Below are positions 18,136 to 26,783 of a stretch of 64,000 nucleotides of DNA, piece after piece. Below the pieces are notes generated by a model. That model saw only the letters and a program-made list of their open reading frames with translations, was not told the origin of the DNA and did no database searches. The position numbers and the translations under genes were made by a program. The stretch comes from Saprospiraceae bacterium (lineage in GTDB: Bacteria > Bacteroidota > Bacteroidia > Chitinophagales > Saprospiraceae), in assembly GCA_016714785.1 (NCBI GenBank), contig JADKCC010000017.1, forward strand, positions 124,001 to 188,000, read 5' to 3'. Position 1 is the first letter of the stretch; the number at the start of each line of letters is the position of its first letter.

Positions 18136-19341
18136 TTAATATAGCAAATACTTGGCCCTGATTTTCTTAAACTTCTCTAATCCTGGTGCCCAAGTTGCTT
18201 TGATTTGAGCTTCTGTTCTACCTTGCGATATTTGGGTTCTAAGCTGATCACTTCCTGCAAGTTTATCTATAAAATTGTTATCCAAAAAATACTTTTCACC
18301 CAACGATGTCATTTTTTTATGATAACTTATGAGATAACTCAGGTCGATCTGTCCTTTTTTAATAATGCTACCTATCGTAATATTACTTAAATCTTCACCA
18401 TAACACAATTGTCCGTTGAGTGGTGGTTCTTTGGCACCTTCATTGGGTTTGGGTGTAAAAGAAAAATCAGATTTTAGCTTAGGGTGACCGATGATTTGAA
18501 ATTGTTTGTCTGTACCTCTTCCAAGACTTAATGTTGTACCTTCAAAAAAACAGGTAGATGGATACAACAAAATAGCTCTCATATCAGGAAGATTAGGACT
18601 CGGTTTAACAGGCAGCTCATAGTAGGTGTTATGATCGTAATTTTTACATGGAATCACCGTAAGATTACATTTAGCTTGATTGGTTAGCCATCCTTCACCA
18701 TTGATCATTTGAGCATATTCGCCTATGGTCATCCCATACACCGTAGGTACCGGATGCATACCTACAAAGGATTTAAAAGCAGGATTTAGTATCTCTCCAT
18801 CTATAAAATAAGCGTTCGGATTGGGCCTATCCAAGACTATAAGTGAGATATTATGTTCAGCACAGGCTTCCATCACATAATGCAAGGTGGATATATAGGT
18901 GTAAAATCGAAGTCCCACATCTTGAATATCAAAAATGATCGTTTCCACACCTTTCAGATCTTCTAATAATGGCTTTTTCTTTTTCCCATATAAGGAAATA
19001 ATAGGAAGACCAGTTTTGCTATCTTTGGTATCACTAATAAGTTCTCCTGCATCTGCCTTACCTCTGAAGCCATGTTCTGGAGCGAAAACAACCTGAATAT
19101 CCACACCAAGTTTTAGCAATGAATCTACAATATGCTGATTGTTGATAATACTGGTTTGATTGACAACGAGCCCAACTTTTTTCTTATCGACCAAAGGATG
19201 ATAAATAGCAATGCGTTCTGCACCAGTGATGACCGTTGTGGTATCCCGTATTGCTACAGATGGCTCTACTATAGTTGTCGTTTTTTCGGGTTGGCAAGTT
19301 GTCAAAAAGACAACAACAAGGCTATAAAAAAATAGATTCAT
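18136..19341 (-). CDS. namZ: NamZ-like (DUF1343) exo-beta-N-acetylmuramidase lipoprotein
   Basis: A 401-residue protein. The lipobox LTTC puts the lipidated Cys at residue 16. The DUF1343 core begins about residue 44 (YHPLVDKKKVGLVVNQTS) and continues with FAPEHGFRG, SLYGKKKKP, FDIQDVGLRFYTYISTLHYVMEA and the Asp/Asn pair VLDRPNPNAYFIDG. The family includes NamZ, which removes MurNAc from the non-reducing ends of peptidoglycan fragments. The likely role is muropeptide recovery in the envelope. Full length for the family. The gene symbol is by family similarity only. Confidence 0.85.
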   Translation of the reverse strand: MNLFFYSLVVVFLTTCQPEKTTTIVEPSVAIRDTTTVITGAERIAIYHPLVDKKKVGLVVNQTSIINNQHIVDSLLKLGVDIQVVFAPEHGFRGKADAGELISDTKDSKTGLPIISLYGKKKKPLLEDLKGVETIIFDIQDVGLRFYTYISTLHYVMEACAEHNISLIVLDRPNPNAYFIDGEILNPAFKSFVGMHPVPTVYGMTIGEYAQMINGEGWLTNQAKCNLTVIPCKNYDHNTYYELPVKPSPNLPDMRAILLYPSTCFFEGTTLSLGRGTDKQFQIIGHPKLKSDFSFTPKPNEGAKEPPLNGQLCYGEDLSNITIGSIIKKGQIDLSYLISYHKKMTSLGEKYFLDNNFIDKLAGSDQLRTQISQGRTEAQIKATWAPGLEKFKKIRAKYLLY

Positions 19342-19534
19342 ATAACAAAATTTATTAATATCTATAAAACTAATATTTTAACAAATGGATGAAAGATAAA
19401 GTTTTGACAGCAAAGATTTGGAAATCATTTTAGTAATTAGGGGCTGCTGAAAAAGTCAGCTGTTATTTTTGGTTGTTAGTTTAACGAAGACTATCGTTCA
19501 AAAAACAAGCAATAGAGAAAATGAACGCAGTGTA

Positions 19535-19720
19535 GTGCAAAGCACCAAAGACAAAGTCTTTGACGAAGTGAACCGTGAAACGGATGGGCAGGTGAAGTGC
19601 AAAGCACCAAAGACAAAGTCTTTGACGAAGTGAACCGTGAAACGGATGGGCAGGTGAAGTGCAAAGCACCAAAGGCCGCAAGCCTTTGACGAAGTGAACC
19701 GCTAGCGGGTGGGCAGGAAA
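19535..19720. repeat. 62-bp tandem repeat, three copies, each with three hairpins
   Basis: Copies start at 19535, 19597 and 19659 (exact 62-bp spacing). Each has GTGC-AAA-GCAC, then an AAAG(A/G)C..G(T/C)CTTT stem, then CCG(T/C)..(A/G)CGG. In the third copy the second stem is AAAGGC/GCCTTT and the third CCGC/GCGG, so both strands of the stems changed together. Relatives lie inside the long dispersed repeats at 20398-20446 and 31091-31141. The open frames running through it do not look like proteins. Confidence 0.85.
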
Positions 19721-19955
19721 GTGCGTCTATTGCCATAGAAAGCACAAAGGATTAATTCCACTTTGTCAAATTAGTATTTTAAAAAATTTGGTAACTATTC
19801 AGGTGTTTACTATTTCACTACAATTTTGTCACGATTTTTGCAACTTATAGGCAAAAATAGCGCCAAAATTAAGTTGGTTTTCCATTTTTACCGCGAATAT
19901 ATATCCGCGGTTATTAATATTCTACCCCTTTGGGGTTATAGCTGAACAGTTACAA

Positions 19956-20030
19956 AATTTGAGACTAAAATAGGGTTTCTCAGTCGCTAAAACTCCTTCG
20001 AAATGACCTAGTATTAGAGTTTAAGGTAGG
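19956..20030. repeat. Dispersed repeat module 1, copy A
   Basis: The stretch beginning aatttgagactaaaatag and running through tcagtcgctaaa and gacctagta to about 20030 is repeated near-identically at 31331-31412. The remainder of 19721-20318 shows no gene; around 20185-20215 there is a degenerate echo of the start of module 2. Confidence 0.7.
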
Positions 20031-20318
20031 GAGATGAAGGGAGTTCAGCGCGCGAACTCCTTCATCTCCCTCTTCCTTATCAGCCTTGGTCATTTCGAAC
20101 CACAGAGTGGTGAGAAAACTTATTTTATTCAAATATGACAAAAAATTAAACATGAAATACATAAGTCAATAGAAAAATGCATGACTGAGCGATCTTGTAA
20201 GGTCGAGAATGAACAACATTACACTTAGCTAATTTAAGTTTAAATCAGTGCCTTCATTTTTGAGTGATTTCGTATCACTCAAATGCAGCAAAGCTGCACC
20301 ATTCAGTTACCTTTTTTT

Positions 20319-20616
20319 GAACTAGCATTTTTTGTTTACTTTTTTGGGCAATGCAAAAAAGTATAACTGAACGATCCTGAAAGGTGAACAGAGTGTAGTA
20401 CGAAGTACCAAAGGCAAGCGCCTTTGACGTAGTGAACCGTGAAACAGATGGGAGGTCATGACAATGCGAGAAGTGAAGGCACCCGTAAGGGATGGGGAGC
20501 GCGGCTCGAGCGACAATGCCAAACCTATAGTATAATCATTAGCTCCAAAGAGCACAATTGAATTTGATTCAAGGTTATGAGAGTAGTTATTGTGCAAAAT
20601 TTGCCCCGAAACTTTA
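20319..20616. repeat. Dispersed repeat module 2, copy A (about 300 bp)
   Basis: Nearly identical to 31013-31315 over its whole length, with small indels. It contains a triple-hairpin core (20398-20446), an unusually G+C-rich segment (gcacccgtaagg, ggagcgcggctcgagcg) and a tail ending gtgcaaaattt / cgaaacttta. No open frame with protein-like composition spans it. Confidence 0.85.
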
Positions 20617-20646
20617 ATAAGTATAACTCAATATTTTGAGTTTAAA

Positions 20647-20679
20647 TTGCAAATAAATATTAAAATTACTTTACTTTTG
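20647..20679 (+). promoter_or_regulatory. Promoter of the threonine catabolism operon
   Basis: TTG at 20647-20649 and TACTTTTG at 20672-20679, 22 nt apart, fit the Bacteroidota -33/-7 pattern. The ATG is at 20703. Confidence 0.6.
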
Positions 20680-20702
20680 AGCTCCTAACCAAAACTTTTA
20701 AA

Positions 20703-21644
20703 ATGAGTCAACCAAAAATACTCGTAACAGGTGCTAATGGCCAAATAGGTCGAGTACTGACAGAAGCATTACGCAAAATTTATGGCACAGAATCAGTACT
20801 AGCAACCGACATCACAAAGTTGCCAGTCACTGTTGAGCCTTTTGAATTTTTAGATATCTTAAACAATCAAAGGCTCAGAGAACTAGTCGAAGATCACAAA
20901 ATCACTCAAATATATCATCTAGCAGCAATCCTATCGGCCAATGGTGAGTGGAATCCCATCAAAACATGGAATATCAACCTGAATGGACTACTTGCTATCT
21001 TAGAATTGGCCAGAGAAAAGGAGATGGACAAAGTTTTTTTCCCTAGTACCATTGCGGTATTCGGAAATACGACACCTAGAGTTAATACTCCTCAAGACGT
21101 ACCCCTGCTGCCCACCACCGTTTATGGTATGAGCAAATCCACAGGAGAATTATGGTGCAACTACTACCATCAACGATATGGTGTAGATGTGCGATCGCTA
21201 AGATATCCTGGTATCATAGGTTGGCAGTCACTACCAGCAGGAGGCACGACAGATTACGCAGTTGAGATATATCATGAAGCCCTAAAAAATGGCCAATACG
21301 AGTGTTTCCTTTCTGAAAATACAAGATTACCGATGATGTACATGGACGATGCAATCAAAGCAACAACTGACCTTATGCAAGCGCCCAAAGAAAGCATTAG
21401 CATTAGATATGGATATAATCTTGCCGCTATGAGTTTTACACCTTCTGAGATAGCTGAAGAAATCAAAAAGCATATTCCTGAATTTTCTATTACTTACAAA
21501 CCTGACTTTAGACAACAAATAGCCGCATCATGGACAGAATCCATCGATGATAGTATGGCTCGAAAAGATTGGAATTGGAAACCTGATTTTAACCTTTCAT
21601 CCATGACCCTAGATATGTTGCACCATCTTAAAAACACCCTTTAA
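20703..21644 (+). CDS. tdh: SDR-type (epimerase-like) L-threonine 3-dehydrogenase
   Basis: A 313-residue cytosolic protein. The NAD-binding motif VTGANGQIGR is at residues 8-17, and the extended-SDR catalytic Ser/Thr115-116, Tyr141 and Lys145 (VYGMSKSTGE). The UDP-galactose-epimerase-like threonine dehydrogenases of this phylum have this size and these motifs. They oxidise L-threonine to 2-amino-3-ketobutyrate. The assignment is supported by the next gene, kbl, which starts 13 nt downstream and uses that product. It is not the zinc-type Tdh of enterics. Confidence 0.88.
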   Translation: MSQPKILVTGANGQIGRVLTEALRKIYGTESVLATDITKLPVTVEPFEFLDILNNQRLRELVEDHKITQIYHLAAILSANGEWNPIKTWNINLNGLLAILELAREKEMDKVFFPSTIAVFGNTTPRVNTPQDVPLLPTTVYGMSKSTGELWCNYYHQRYGVDVRSLRYPGIIGWQSLPAGGTTDYAVEIYHEALKNGQYECFLSENTRLPMMYMDDAIKATTDLMQAPKESISIRYGYNLAAMSFTPSEIAEEIKKHIPEFSITYKPDFRQQIAASWTESIDDSMARKDWNWKPDFNLSSMTLDMLHHLKNTL

Positions 21645-21657
21645 TCTATATATAGCC

Positions 21658-22860
21658 ATGCATACAGATAGAAATGCCACCATCCAAAGTATCGCTTCAG
21701 AACTCAACGATTTAAGAGAAGCTGGACTTTTTAAGTCAGAAAGAATCATCACCACGCCTCAAAGCGCCTTAATCAGCACTACGACAGGCAAAGATGTACT
21801 AAATTTTTGTGCCAATAATTATCTTGGTCTATCTTCACATCCTGATGTTATTGAAGCAGGGAAAGAAGCGATTGATACACATGGTTTTGGTATGTCATCT
21901 GTTAGATTTATATGTGGTACACAAGATATCCATAAGGAGTTGGAGCAAAAAATAGCGGCCTTCGTAGGTCAAGAAGACGCTATACTCTATGCAGCAGCTT
22001 TTGACGCCAATGGTGGACTGTTCGAACCATTACTCAATGAAGAGGATGCCATCATCTCAGATATGCTCAATCACGCATCGATCATAGATGGTATCAGACT
22101 TTGCAAAGCTAAAAGATACAGATATGAAAACAATGATATGGCAGATTTGGAAACAAAAATCCAAGAAGCAAAAGCATCGGGTGCAAGACGGATTTTGATA
22201 GCTACTGATGGTGTATTCTCGATGGATGGGATCATCGCTCAAATAGATAAAGTATGTGATTTGGCCGATAAATACGGAGCCATGGTCATGGTAGATGATT
22301 GTCATGCGACGGGATTTGTAGGAAAGACGGGACGTGGTTCAGCAGAACATTCAGGCGCTTTTGGAAGGGTAGATATCATTACCGGAACATTTGGTAAAGC
22401 ATTGGGTGGCGCTTCAGGTGGATTTACTGCGGCAAAAAAAGAAATCGTAGAATTGTTAAGACAAAAATCAAGACCATATCTATTTTCTAACACGCTCGCA
22501 CCATCTATCGTAGGCGCTTCTATCAAAGTATTGGAACTCTTAAGTGCATCGACTGCCTTAAGAGATAAATTGGAGACCAATACGCAACTATTCAGAGCAG
22601 AAATGACCAAAGCTGGTTTTGATATTATCCAAGGTACACATCCTATCACACCAGTCATGTTGTACGACGCACCATTAGCACAAAAATTTGCCTCCGCACT
22701 TTTGGATGAAGGTATTTATGTCATCGGATTCTTTTTTCCTGTGGTACCAAAAGGAAAAGCAAGAATCAGAGTACAGATCAGTGCAGGACACGAACCAGAA
22801 CACATCATGAAAGCTGTAGCAGCATTTACTAAAGTAGGGAAGGACTTGGGTGTGATTTGA
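21658..22860 (+). CDS. kbl: Glycine C-acetyltransferase (2-amino-3-ketobutyrate CoA ligase)
   Basis: A 400-residue PLP enzyme of the alpha-oxoamine synthase family. PLP-binding Lys247 lies in TGTFGKALGGASGG. Other family blocks are FCANNYLGLSSHP (50-62), the DDCHATGF cofactor loop (213-220) and the C-terminal RIRVQISAGH. It cleaves 2-amino-3-ketobutyrate with CoA to glycine and acetyl-CoA in the cytosol. The length is that of E. coli Kbl. It forms a two-gene operon with the upstream threonine dehydrogenase, which settles this choice over the related AONS or ALAS enzymes. Confidence 0.93.
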   Translation: MHTDRNATIQSIASELNDLREAGLFKSERIITTPQSALISTTTGKDVLNFCANNYLGLSSHPDVIEAGKEAIDTHGFGMSSVRFICGTQDIHKELEQKIAAFVGQEDAILYAAAFDANGGLFEPLLNEEDAIISDMLNHASIIDGIRLCKAKRYRYENNDMADLETKIQEAKASGARRILIATDGVFSMDGIIAQIDKVCDLADKYGAMVMVDDCHATGFVGKTGRGSAEHSGAFGRVDIITGTFGKALGGASGGFTAAKKEIVELLRQKSRPYLFSNTLAPSIVGASIKVLELLSASTALRDKLETNTQLFRAEMTKAGFDIIQGTHPITPVMLYDAPLAQKFASALLDEGIYVIGFFFPVVPKGKARIRVQISAGHEPEHIMKAVAAFTKVGKDLGVI

Positions 22861-22987
22861 TAATTTATTGTATTTGATTTTAGATTAATATAATAATCAA
22901 CATTATTTTCCATACTAAATGGATGTTAAATACGATTTAAATCAAATTATGAATAATATAAAAAGCAATTTAAAACCAATAAAAAGC

Positions 22988-24833
22988 ATGAGAAAACTGG
23001 TAGTTTTTATTATTACATTATGGTTTTCAAACTTTTCAATTGGGCAAATCAATGAACCACCTGAACCTTGTACAACTGGTTCGCAATATACCTGTAATTG
23101 TGCAAATTCTCCCATCCTTTGTTCTCTGGATATATTAAATGGGTATTCATTGCAGATGACGAATTATTTACATCCTGCTGATGGTCCAGGCAATCCCATG
23201 TGCGCTGGTGGATCTGGAACCACTGCCCATAACCCAACTTGGGTAAGATTTATTGCAACCTGTGACAGTATAAATCTAAAAATCAAGGCATCAAACTGCA
23301 ATCATCCAAGTGGCTTTTGTAATGCAAGAGGCATCCAAGTAGCAGTATTTCCAGAGTGCCAATGGCAAAATCCTAATAATTCTGTGGCTTGCGAAGTGAA
23401 CAATTGTTTAACAGTAGCTCCTTGGGAACAAAATTTAAATTTAAACATGGCTGGACTCACCGTGGGAAGTGTGTATTCTATTCTCTTGGATGGTTGCTGT
23501 AATTCAGCATGTTCTGTTACATTTGAAGTTACTTCTTCCAGTTGCCCATCTTTGATTGAAGATTGGCCAGCCATGATTAATGGGGAGACCAGTGTTTTAC
23601 AAGGTTCAATGCATGACTATACCGTGACCATCCCAACGGGTGGAATCGATTTCGCGTGGTATATCAATGGAGTAACTACTGGTGACACCACATCATTTGA
23701 TCCTCCAAATAATTATACGTCCACTTCAATTCAATGGAATACTATAGGTGAGTTTCAGTTATGTGTAGATGCTTCCAATATTTGCTTACCATATAGTTCA
23801 AATCCATTGCCAAATTGCATTACAATAAATGTTTCTGGTGATACAGATGGAGACGGTATTCTTGATATTAATGACAACTGTCCGACGAAAACTAACCCAA
23901 TGCAGGAAGATGCTGATAATGATGATGTTGGAGATGCTTGTGATAATTGCCCAAACGTAGCAAATACAACGCAATTGGATGCTGATGGTGATAATATTGG
24001 TGATACATGCGACAACTGTCCGTCAAAGTCAAACCTAATGCAAGAAGATGCTGATAATGATGATGTAGGTGATGCTTGTGATAATTGCCCAAACGTAGCA
24101 AATTCAACTCAATTGGACGCTGATGGTGATAATATTGGTGATACATGCGACAACTGTCCGACAAAATCAAATACTAATGCAAGAAGATGCTGATAATGAT
24201 GAAGTGGGTGATGCTTGTGATAATTGCCCAAACGTAGCAAATACAACACAATTGGATACTGATGGTGATGATATTGGTGATACATGCGACAACTGTCCGA
24301 CGAAAACAAATCCAATGCAAGAAGATGCTGATAATGATGATGTAGGTGATGCTTGTGATAATTGCATAAACATAGCAAATTCGACTCAATTGGACGCTGA
24401 TGGTGATAATATTGGTGATAATTGCGACAACTGTCCGTCAAAGTCAAACCTAATGCAAGAAGATGCTGATAATGATGATGTTGGAGATACTTGTGATAAT
24501 TGCCCAAATAATCCAAATCCTAACCAAGAAGATATGGACAACGATACTATAGATGATGCTTGTGATCCTGATACGATATCCACTGATGATGTATCTAAAT
24601 CTTTACTGACGTATAATAATCCAGCAGATGATGTATTGCTCATATCACATAGATCAAATCATACTAATTGGACCATAACCATTTTTAATAGTGATGGTTT
24701 ACAAGTGTATCACTCATTAAACAATGGACAAATCATTAATATAAATACAAAAATCTGGAAATCAGGATTGTATATTTATCAATATAAAGATGAATATTAT
24801 TCGCATTCAGGTAAAATTATTATAGCTCATTAA
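22988..24833 (+). pseudogene. Secreted thrombospondin type 3 repeat protein, frameshifted (paralog 1)
   Basis: The start MRKLVVFIITLWFSNFSIGQ at 22988 gives a signal peptide; an upstream in-frame ATG at 22919 is less likely. A Cys-rich domain (to about 23560) is followed by an Ig/PKD-like segment and then Ca-binding TSP3 repeats encoded by 138-bp nucleotide repeats (about 23840-24530). Near 24168-24175 one extra base (aaatactaatg where other copies have aaacctaatg) shifts the frame, ending the first ORF at 24193. The second frame continues to 24833 with more TSP3 units and a type A T9SS sorting domain (YNNPADDVLLI to the end). The likely intact product is about 615 residues. Confidence 0.85.
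23860..24530 (+). repeat. 138-bp coding tandem repeats (TSP3)
   Basis: About five 138-bp units, each encoding two 23-residue TSP3 repeats (pattern DNCPxKxNxMQEDADNDDVGDAC, then DNCPNVANxTQLDADGDNIGDTC). Units are very similar at the nucleotide level, suggesting recent expansion. Confidence 0.85.
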
Positions 24834-25030
24834 ATCATCGAATAAAAAGACAAAACATGAAAAAGCATAAGTCTATCTTAGGGCAAAATAAAATTGAGAT
24901 ATATAGTTTGATCTTATTGACTTATATTATTTTTTCGTGCAATTATGATGTAATGGGTCAAATCAACGCACCACCTGTACCATGTACTTCTGGGTCTCAA
25001 AACACCTGTCAGTGCGAGTCATCGCCATTA

Positions 25031-25038
25031 CTATGTAG
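25031..25038. repeat. Target site duplication, left copy (CTATGTAG)
   Basis: An identical octamer at 26776-26783 immediately follows the other IS end. Confidence 0.9.
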
Positions 25039-26775
25039 GGTCTGCTGATTATGTCCAAGTTGGCTTAAAAACTACCTTGCCCGATTGGGGCTGAGCGGCC
25101 GTCAAAAATATTTCTATAAAGTTAAAGTGCAAAGTACACTTTTTTGCATATTCGTCCCAAATGCTTACTAACAGGCAATATGGTGCTGCCCCAGCCAACT
25201 TGACTAGGTTGAGCACCAATATGATGGTGGAAATCCATGATTCACTCGTTGAAGCCAGCTTTGCTCTTATCTTATCAAGTCCGTACCCACGCTTTGCCTG
25301 ACCAAACTTTCCTTCTATCGGATTTCTTTCTCCAGGGCTTACTTGATTTGACAATGCCTTCGGTCTTCCTAATGGTTTTGCCCGCAACTCTATGCCTTGC
25401 TCTTTTAGGAAGTTTCGATTCTCTCTGGTACAATATATCTTATCCGCTAATACCTTCTGAGGATAACAACCCATTCTCCTTTTGTAGTTTTCTACACTCA
25501 ATTTTAATCTCGCCCCTTCATTAAATGCTTCCCAGTTCAATTCGTCTATGAACACAAAGCCGTCCATCAAACTTGCTTGTATCTTTGCTCCAAATTCTGT
25601 ATCCGAATTTTTCTTTCCCCTCTTTATTGGTCTCACATGTGGTTGATGAATACTCACTATACGGTTTTCGATGCTGTGTGTCTTGGTATCATACATAGTT
25701 TTTTGTTGGTCGTACAAATGTTGTATCACTAAAAAATACTTATAAGCCTTTTTATCAAATACAATAAACTCTATCTGATCCAACAGCCAGTGAAGATGCT
25801 TAATATTTCTTTTGAGGTATTGCAGTTGCTGCCTGATCCCTTTTCTAATTTCAGAGCGGCTCCTTGTCTTCTTTTGCGCTATCTTTAAATATTGTTTGCG
25901 TGCTACCTTCCTGTACGTCCTAGGCTTTTTTATTTCTATTGTAGTCCACTCGCTTATGTAAGCCATCAATCCATCTATTAACTTCTCACACTGTTGCCGA
26001 GATTCATTTAGTAAATCCAAATCTGTAGGATATGCTATCTCCTGCGGACTTACCGTTGCGTCCATGATCAGTGTACCACGTAATTCTACTTTTTTAGCAG
26101 GTTGTACATTTTCTTTTCCTTCTTCGCTTGAAACCGTCACTGATTGTTTCTCATCATCTTGTTTGGGTACATCAACAGCTGGAAGTGTCTCATCTGGTTT
26201 AACTGTATGATCAACAATATCATTTTTTATGGTCCCATCTTTGCTACTCTCATCCATCGATTGTTGATAGATTTTTACAATTTTCTCGTTTATTTTATTG
26301 ATGTCATCCAAACTTAAACGATTACGAAACTCTACAAAAAGTGAAGCATCAAATGGCGCTTGATTACTAAAACTACTGTAACCAATGAAGTACTGCATGT
26401 ACACATTCTCCTGTATTTGAAGCACTGTCTCTCTGTCACTAAAATCATTCATATGCTTAATAATCATTGCCCCTATTGCTACGCGAGGATTTATGCTGTC
26501 AGCTCCCAGTTTCTGATTCTTTAACTTTGACAGGTAAATATTTACTATGTTGTCCCACGGTATGAGTTGAGCTAACTTTACCCAACGGTTGTTCTTGTCC
26601 AAATGTTGGTCAAAGGGAGTCTCAAATCCAGGCAACGGTACCACTCTCGGACTAAGGTATCGAAGCTTAGATGCACGACTTTTTTGAGATTTTGCCATAT
26701 ACTCTTGCACTTTATCATGCAAAGATAATAGCTCAGCCTATATATTTACTAACTTTTTTGACCTTTCAGCAGACC
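25039..26775 (-). mobile_element. Insertion sequence, IS5/IS1182-like, 1737 bp
   Basis: Terminal inverted repeats GGTCTGCTGA (25039-25048) and TCAGCAGACC (26766-26775) bound a single transposase gene. They are flanked by 8-bp direct repeats CTATGTAG. The element sits in the middle of a codon of the TSP3 gene. Intact ends, an intact transposase and a perfect target duplication indicate a recent insertion. Confidence 0.93.
25049..26722 (-). CDS. DDE transposase with DUF772-type N-terminal domain
   Basis: A 557-residue protein. The DUF772-type N-terminal domain (about 45-135) includes the block NQAPFDASLFVEFRNRL. An Asp/Glu/Lys-rich linker (about 155-212) precedes the RNase H-like catalytic core. 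Candidate DDE triad: D221 (LIMDATVSPQ), D427 (VLADKIY) and E470 (RNPIEGKFGQAKRGYG). Its stop codon begins immediately inside the left inverted repeat. The family could be called IS5 or IS1182 by different schemes. It is full length and likely active. Met9 is an alternative start. Confidence 0.9.
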   Translation of the reverse strand: MHDKVQEYMAKSQKSRASKLRYLSPRVVPLPGFETPFDQHLDKNNRWVKLAQLIPWDNIVNIYLSKLKNQKLGADSINPRVAIGAMIIKHMNDFSDRETVLQIQENVYMQYFIGYSSFSNQAPFDASLFVEFRNRLSLDDINKINEKIVKIYQQSMDESSKDGTIKNDIVDHTVKPDETLPAVDVPKQDDEKQSVTVSSEEGKENVQPAKKVELRGTLIMDATVSPQEIAYPTDLDLLNESRQQCEKLIDGLMAYISEWTTIEIKKPRTYRKVARKQYLKIAQKKTRSRSEIRKGIRQQLQYLKRNIKHLHWLLDQIEFIVFDKKAYKYFLVIQHLYDQQKTMYDTKTHSIENRIVSIHQPHVRPIKRGKKNSDTEFGAKIQASLMDGFVFIDELNWEAFNEGARLKLSVENYKRRMGCYPQKVLADKIYCTRENRNFLKEQGIELRAKPLGRPKALSNQVSPGERNPIEGKFGQAKRGYGLDKIRAKLASTSESWISTIILVLNLVKLAGAAPYCLLVSIWDEYAKKCTLHFNFIEIFLTAAQPQSGKVVFKPTWT

Positions 26776-26783
26776 CTATGTAG
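26776..26783. repeat. Target site duplication, right copy (CTATGTAG)
   Basis: An identical octamer at 25031-25038 immediately precedes the left IS end. Confidence 0.9.

Noticed and set aside
19491..19745. Antisense frames with repeated LCTSPAHPFHGSLRQRL
   Set aside because: They are translations of the 62-bp hairpin repeat; the peptide changes frame in related copies.
24109..24516. Antisense His/Tyr-rich frame of 135 codons
   Set aside because: It is the shadow of the TSP3 nucleotide repeats.
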